Assembly (NCBI GenBank): GCA_949294335.1
Contig: CASFGO010000013.1
Coordinates: forward strand, 1-64,000
Reading direction: 5' to 3'
Source of the DNA: an uncultured bacterium
GTDB lineage: Bacteria; Cyanobacteriota; Vampirovibrionia; Gastranaerophilales; Gastranaerophilaceae
Length of the DNA: 64,000 nucleotides
Shown here: piece after piece, positions 61,360-64,000 of the stretch
Layout of the letters: every line of letters begins with the position of its first letter
Position numbering within the stretch: the stretch's first letter is position 1
Notes under the pieces: model-generated
What the model was told of the DNA's origin: nothing
Seen by the model: the letters and a program-made list of their open reading frames with translations, nothing else
Database searches by the model: none
Translations under genes and position numbers: made by a program

Positions 61360-62073
61360 ATGGGAATTATGAGTTTAATTAATTTATTTAAAAAGACTAG
61401 CTTGTTTTTGCTAAAATGCCAAGAACAAGTAATCACTATGCAATTAAGTTTTTTCTTAAATAAGAATAAAAAATTTTTAAAACATAACTCTAACGGTTGT
61501 TCTGTTGTTGTTAATGTTAAGAATCAAGAAAAAAAAGAGCAATTAAATAATGAAATAAAACAAATTCTTAAGCAATACAAAAATGATTCAAACCTTTTAA
61601 TAGATTATATAATTAAGCATAAAACTAAAGTATTTAAGTTATCAAATGCGAAAAAATGTTTAGAAATAATTGGTGAAGAACCAGGCTTAATACCAGCATA
61701 TAAAGGTTATAAAGCTTTTATCTTTAATTTAGTTATATTCAAAAAAATAAGTTTCAAAACAGATACAATGTTCATTTTAGATGATAAAAATATTGATATC
61801 TATTATTTAATCCAACAATTTCACCGTTGGTATTTTATGAACAATGGATTCCCTGGATTTGATATGAAGTCACAAATTTTGTTAAAACAAATTAATAAAG
61901 GAAATGAAGACTCAATTATAGCAAAACTAAAACCTAATGATATTGCTGATTTACAAAATGCAATAGCAAGAGACGTAGAATCTATAACATTTGTTGAACA
62001 ATATGCAAGAGAGACTGCAGGTTCTAAAAAAGCTTTAGAAAAAATTAAAGATGGAGCAGGTGCTTCTATATAA
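61360..62073 (+). CDS. Unknown protein, 237 residues
   Basis: I recognise no family. The first ~45 residues are mildly hydrophobic and basic (MSLINLFKKTSLFLLKCQ). The middle is helical and lysine-rich, and a region around residues 115-175 is hydrophobic with aromatic residues (YKGYKAFIFNLVIFKKISFK and QQFHRWYFMNNGFPGFDMKS). The end is helical. TTGTCA-17-TACTTT lies just upstream with 8 nt to the ATG, again a very short leader and no clear ribosome site. A second ATG at 61369 is possible. Confidence 0.6.
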   Translation: MGIMSLINLFKKTSLFLLKCQEQVITMQLSFFLNKNKKFLKHNSNGCSVVVNVKNQEKKEQLNNEIKQILKQYKNDSNLLIDYIIKHKTKVFKLSNAKKCLEIIGEEPGLIPAYKGYKAFIFNLVIFKKISFKTDTMFILDDKNIDIYYLIQQFHRWYFMNNGFPGFDMKSQILLKQINKGNEDSIIAKLKPNDIADLQNAIARDVESITFVEQYARETAGSKKALEKIKDGAGASI

Positions 62074-62132
62074 AATGCAGAAAATTATTTTCTATGTTAT
62101 TATATACCCATATTAATTAAAGGAGTAATTTT

Positions 62133-62549
62133 ATGGGTGTTATTAATGAAATGTTTACTGTAAATACTCAAGGGTATACAGATATTATTGATATCACAAA
62201 AAAAGTTGAAAATTGTCTTAATTGCCACCCTGTAAAAGATGCAACAGTTATTGTATCTGTTGCAGGTAGTACCGCAGGAATAACAACAATTGAATATGAA
62301 CCTGGTCTTTTAAAAGATTTACCCGAAGCTTTCGAAAAAATTGCTCCTTCAGGAGCTAACTATCATCACGATGAAACTTGGCACGATGGGAATGGCAATG
62401 CTCATGTTTTAGCCTCTATTATTGGTAGTTCTGTCACAATACCAGTTGTAGATGGAATTTTATTTTTAGGCCATTGGCAACAAATTGTATTAATTGATTT
62501 TGATAATAAAAATCGTTCTAGAACAATTTGTGTCCAAATTTGTATGTAG
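62133..62549 (+). CDS. YjbQ/UPF0047 family protein
   Basis: 138 residues. The family features are all present: VSVAGSTAGITTIEYEPGL, ANYHHDETWHDGNGNAHVLASIIGSSVTIPV and LGHWQQIVLIDFDN, with the conserved His cluster. YjbQ proteins have a weak thiamine-phosphate synthase activity in vitro; their real role is uncertain. AAAGGAG precedes the ATG. Confidence 0.93.
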   Translation: MGVINEMFTVNTQGYTDIIDITKKVENCLNCHPVKDATVIVSVAGSTAGITTIEYEPGLLKDLPEAFEKIAPSGANYHHDETWHDGNGNAHVLASIIGSSVTIPVVDGILFLGHWQQIVLIDFDNKNRSRTICVQICM

Positions 62550-62574
62550 TATATGTTTGTTTTATTCTAAGGAC

Positions 62575-63927
62575 ATGGCATATAAACATAAACTATCATT
62601 ATCAGATTCTATATCGTTAGTAGCCGGTTCAATGATTGGCTGCGGTATTTTTATAGTATCAGCAGATATTGCAAGACAAGTACAATCAGGACTTTTATTA
62701 ATGATTGTATGGATTATTGCCGCAATTGTTACAATGTGTGGTGCTTTATCATTTGCAGAACTTGCATCAAATATTACTGATGATGGTGGACAATATGTTT
62801 ATTTAAAAAAAATATATAATGATGTCGTTGCCTTTTTATATGGGTGGACAACTTTTTTAGTAATACAAACTGGTATTATAGCCGCTGTCTGTACTGCATT
62901 TTCAAAATTCATCGGACTTTTAATACCTTTTATTAGTGCTAACAGATATATCTCACATCTTGGAATATTCCATATTTCTACACAAAAATTATTTACGGTA
63001 TTTGTAGTTATATTTTTAACTTTTATCAATTCTAGAGGATTAAAACACGGCGTAGTTACACAAAATATATTTACGGTAACTAAAGTTATATCAATGATTG
63101 GTATAATTCTTTTAGGCTTGTTATTTGGATGCAATTTCCACACATTACATATGAACTTTTCTATACCTATAAACTGGAATTTAGATACAATTAATGTTAT
63201 AGGCGCTGCAACTGTTGGAGCATTATTTGCTTCAATAACTTGGAATAACATAACTTTTGTATCAGGAGATATAAAAGATGCTCCTAAAACTATTCCTAAA
63301 GCACTATTTATTGGTTCTTTACTAGTTTTAGGTTTATATTTTTTAATTAATAGCATTTATGTAACAGCTATTCCAATTAATTTAATTCAAAATGCCCCAG
63401 AAGATATTGTTGCAGCCCAATTAATGTCAATTATTTTTGGTCATTGGGGGAAAATAATTGCTGCAATTATTATTATGATATCTGCATTTGGAAGTGCTAA
63501 TGGAATTATATTAGCAGGAGCAAGGGTTTATTATAATATGGCTAAAGATAGAACTTTCTTTAGAGGGCTTGCTGCTATTGATAGAAATACAAGAGTTCCT
63601 CATAATGCTTTATGGATACAATGTTTATGGGTTTCTATATTAGTTTTGTGGGGTAATTATACTCAACTTTTAGATTATGTAATTTATACTACTTTAATTT
63701 TTTACTGGATAACTGTATTTGGTTTATTTTTATATAGAAAAAGAAATATTGAAACTAATTTTAAAATAAACACAATTATTCCTATCATATATTTATTGAT
63801 AACAGGTTATATAATTATTTGTTTAACAATATTTAAACCAACATATACAATTCCTGGATTATTTATAACTTTAGCAGGTCTACCTGCATATTACTTTTGG
63901 CAGAGGGGCAAAGGATTAAAAGGATAA
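62575..63927 (+). CDS. APC-family amino acid permease
   Basis: About 450 residues with 12 predicted membrane segments. The opening LSLSDSISLVAGSMIGCGIFIVSADIARQVQSG matches APC/LAT-type exchangers (such as SteT), then SFAELASNITDDGGQYVYLKKIYND and ASITWNNITFVSGDIKDAPKTIPKAL. It probably imports or exchanges an amino acid. The start at 62575 follows AAGGAC; an in-frame ATG at 62494 lies within the yjbQ gene. Confidence 0.9.
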   Translation: MAYKHKLSLSDSISLVAGSMIGCGIFIVSADIARQVQSGLLLMIVWIIAAIVTMCGALSFAELASNITDDGGQYVYLKKIYNDVVAFLYGWTTFLVIQTGIIAAVCTAFSKFIGLLIPFISANRYISHLGIFHISTQKLFTVFVVIFLTFINSRGLKHGVVTQNIFTVTKVISMIGIILLGLLFGCNFHTLHMNFSIPINWNLDTINVIGAATVGALFASITWNNITFVSGDIKDAPKTIPKALFIGSLLVLGLYFLINSIYVTAIPINLIQNAPEDIVAAQLMSIIFGHWGKIIAAIIIMISAFGSANGIILAGARVYYNMAKDRTFFRGLAAIDRNTRVPHNALWIQCLWVSILVLWGNYTQLLDYVIYTTLIFYWITVFGLFLYRKRNIETNFKINTIIPIIYLLITGYIIICLTIFKPTYTIPGLFITLAGLPAYYFWQRGKGLKG

Positions 63928-64000
63928 ATATGTAAAGGGAATACATAATACGCCAATTCATTTTTTATTAATTAGATAAAAAGATATAAGACTTTAGACA

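Noticed and set aside
1-64000. CRISPR array
   Set aside because: No series of evenly spaced identical repeats with unique spacers and no cas genes. The repeats at 1-1940 are irregular and tRNA-derived.
1-64000. Transposon or prophage
   Set aside because: I saw no transposase, integrase, terminase, capsid or portal protein and no IS-type ends. Only the tRNA remnants hint at past integration.

Overview
The window looks like a chromosome segment of a non-photosynthetic, gut-type relative of the Cyanobacteria (Melainabacteria/Vampirovibrionia, order Gastranaerophilales). That assignment is inference. It rests on strongly AT-rich DNA; a diderm envelope (LpxA, CreD, dTDP-rhamnose genes, heptosyltransferase-like domain); anaerobic metabolism (a full-length pyruvate:ferredoxin oxidoreductase, a NimA-type flavoprotein); flagellar genes; and a set of otherwise unrelated proteins sharing a short N-terminal F-K-G-like motif.

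Layout. 1-1940: an intact tRNA-Phe(GAA) surrounded by broken, rearranged copies of itself and of its terminator; a small FKG protein and a ParD/ParE-type toxin-antitoxin pair lie between the copies. 2-11 kb: small unknown proteins, a metallophosphoesterase, an exported parvulin, an HNH-like protein, a DUF2971 protein, a CheD-like putative deamidase and a GH77 glucanotransferase. 11-25 kb: lpxA; a creD operon; a DnaQ-exonuclease/PLD pair divergent from a dGTPase-like HD protein; an exported metalloprotease; pgi-unknown-trxB; and an amidase-murI pair. 25.4-29.4 kb: one operon (unknown RRWYD protein, cdd, zinc-ribbon protein, pgpH, ybeY, dgkA) followed by a 413-base hairpin-rich gap. 30-41 kb: a GT8-GT9 fusion, a dual-specificity-type phosphatase, argS, mgtE and a 1506-residue GH13 protein. 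41-51 kb: typA, a SIMPL protein, a second HNH-like protein, a SulP transporter, rfbC-rfbB-rfbA with a small FKA protein, a CxxCC protein and a JAMM-like protein. 51-64 kb: nifJ (PFOR), fliFGHI, a CcdA/thioredoxin pair, a YjbQ protein and an amino acid permease.

Housekeeping genes cover cell wall and envelope (murI, amidase, lpxA, rfbABC, CreD, DgkA), glycolysis and fermentation (pgi, PFOR), glucan handling (GH77, GH13), redox (TrxB, CcdA/Trx), translation (argS, ybeY, typA), probable c-di-AMP turnover (PgpH) and motility. The accessory layer stands out. About eleven proteins carry the FKG-like motif within their first ~50 residues, lack a Sec signal peptide, and continue into unrelated enzymes (exonuclease, phospholipase D, deamidase-like, phosphatase, two glucan enzymes, HNH-like) or unknown domains. 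I regard this shared tag as the best candidate for an undescribed sorting, export or assembly system.

Two regulatory patterns are also visible. At least six genes have a -10 hexamer exactly 6 nt before the start codon, usually as an extended TGn-TATAAT type and with no Shine-Dalgarno sequence, which predicts leaderless mRNAs. The start codon of the exported protease lies inside one arm of a 13-bp inverted repeat.
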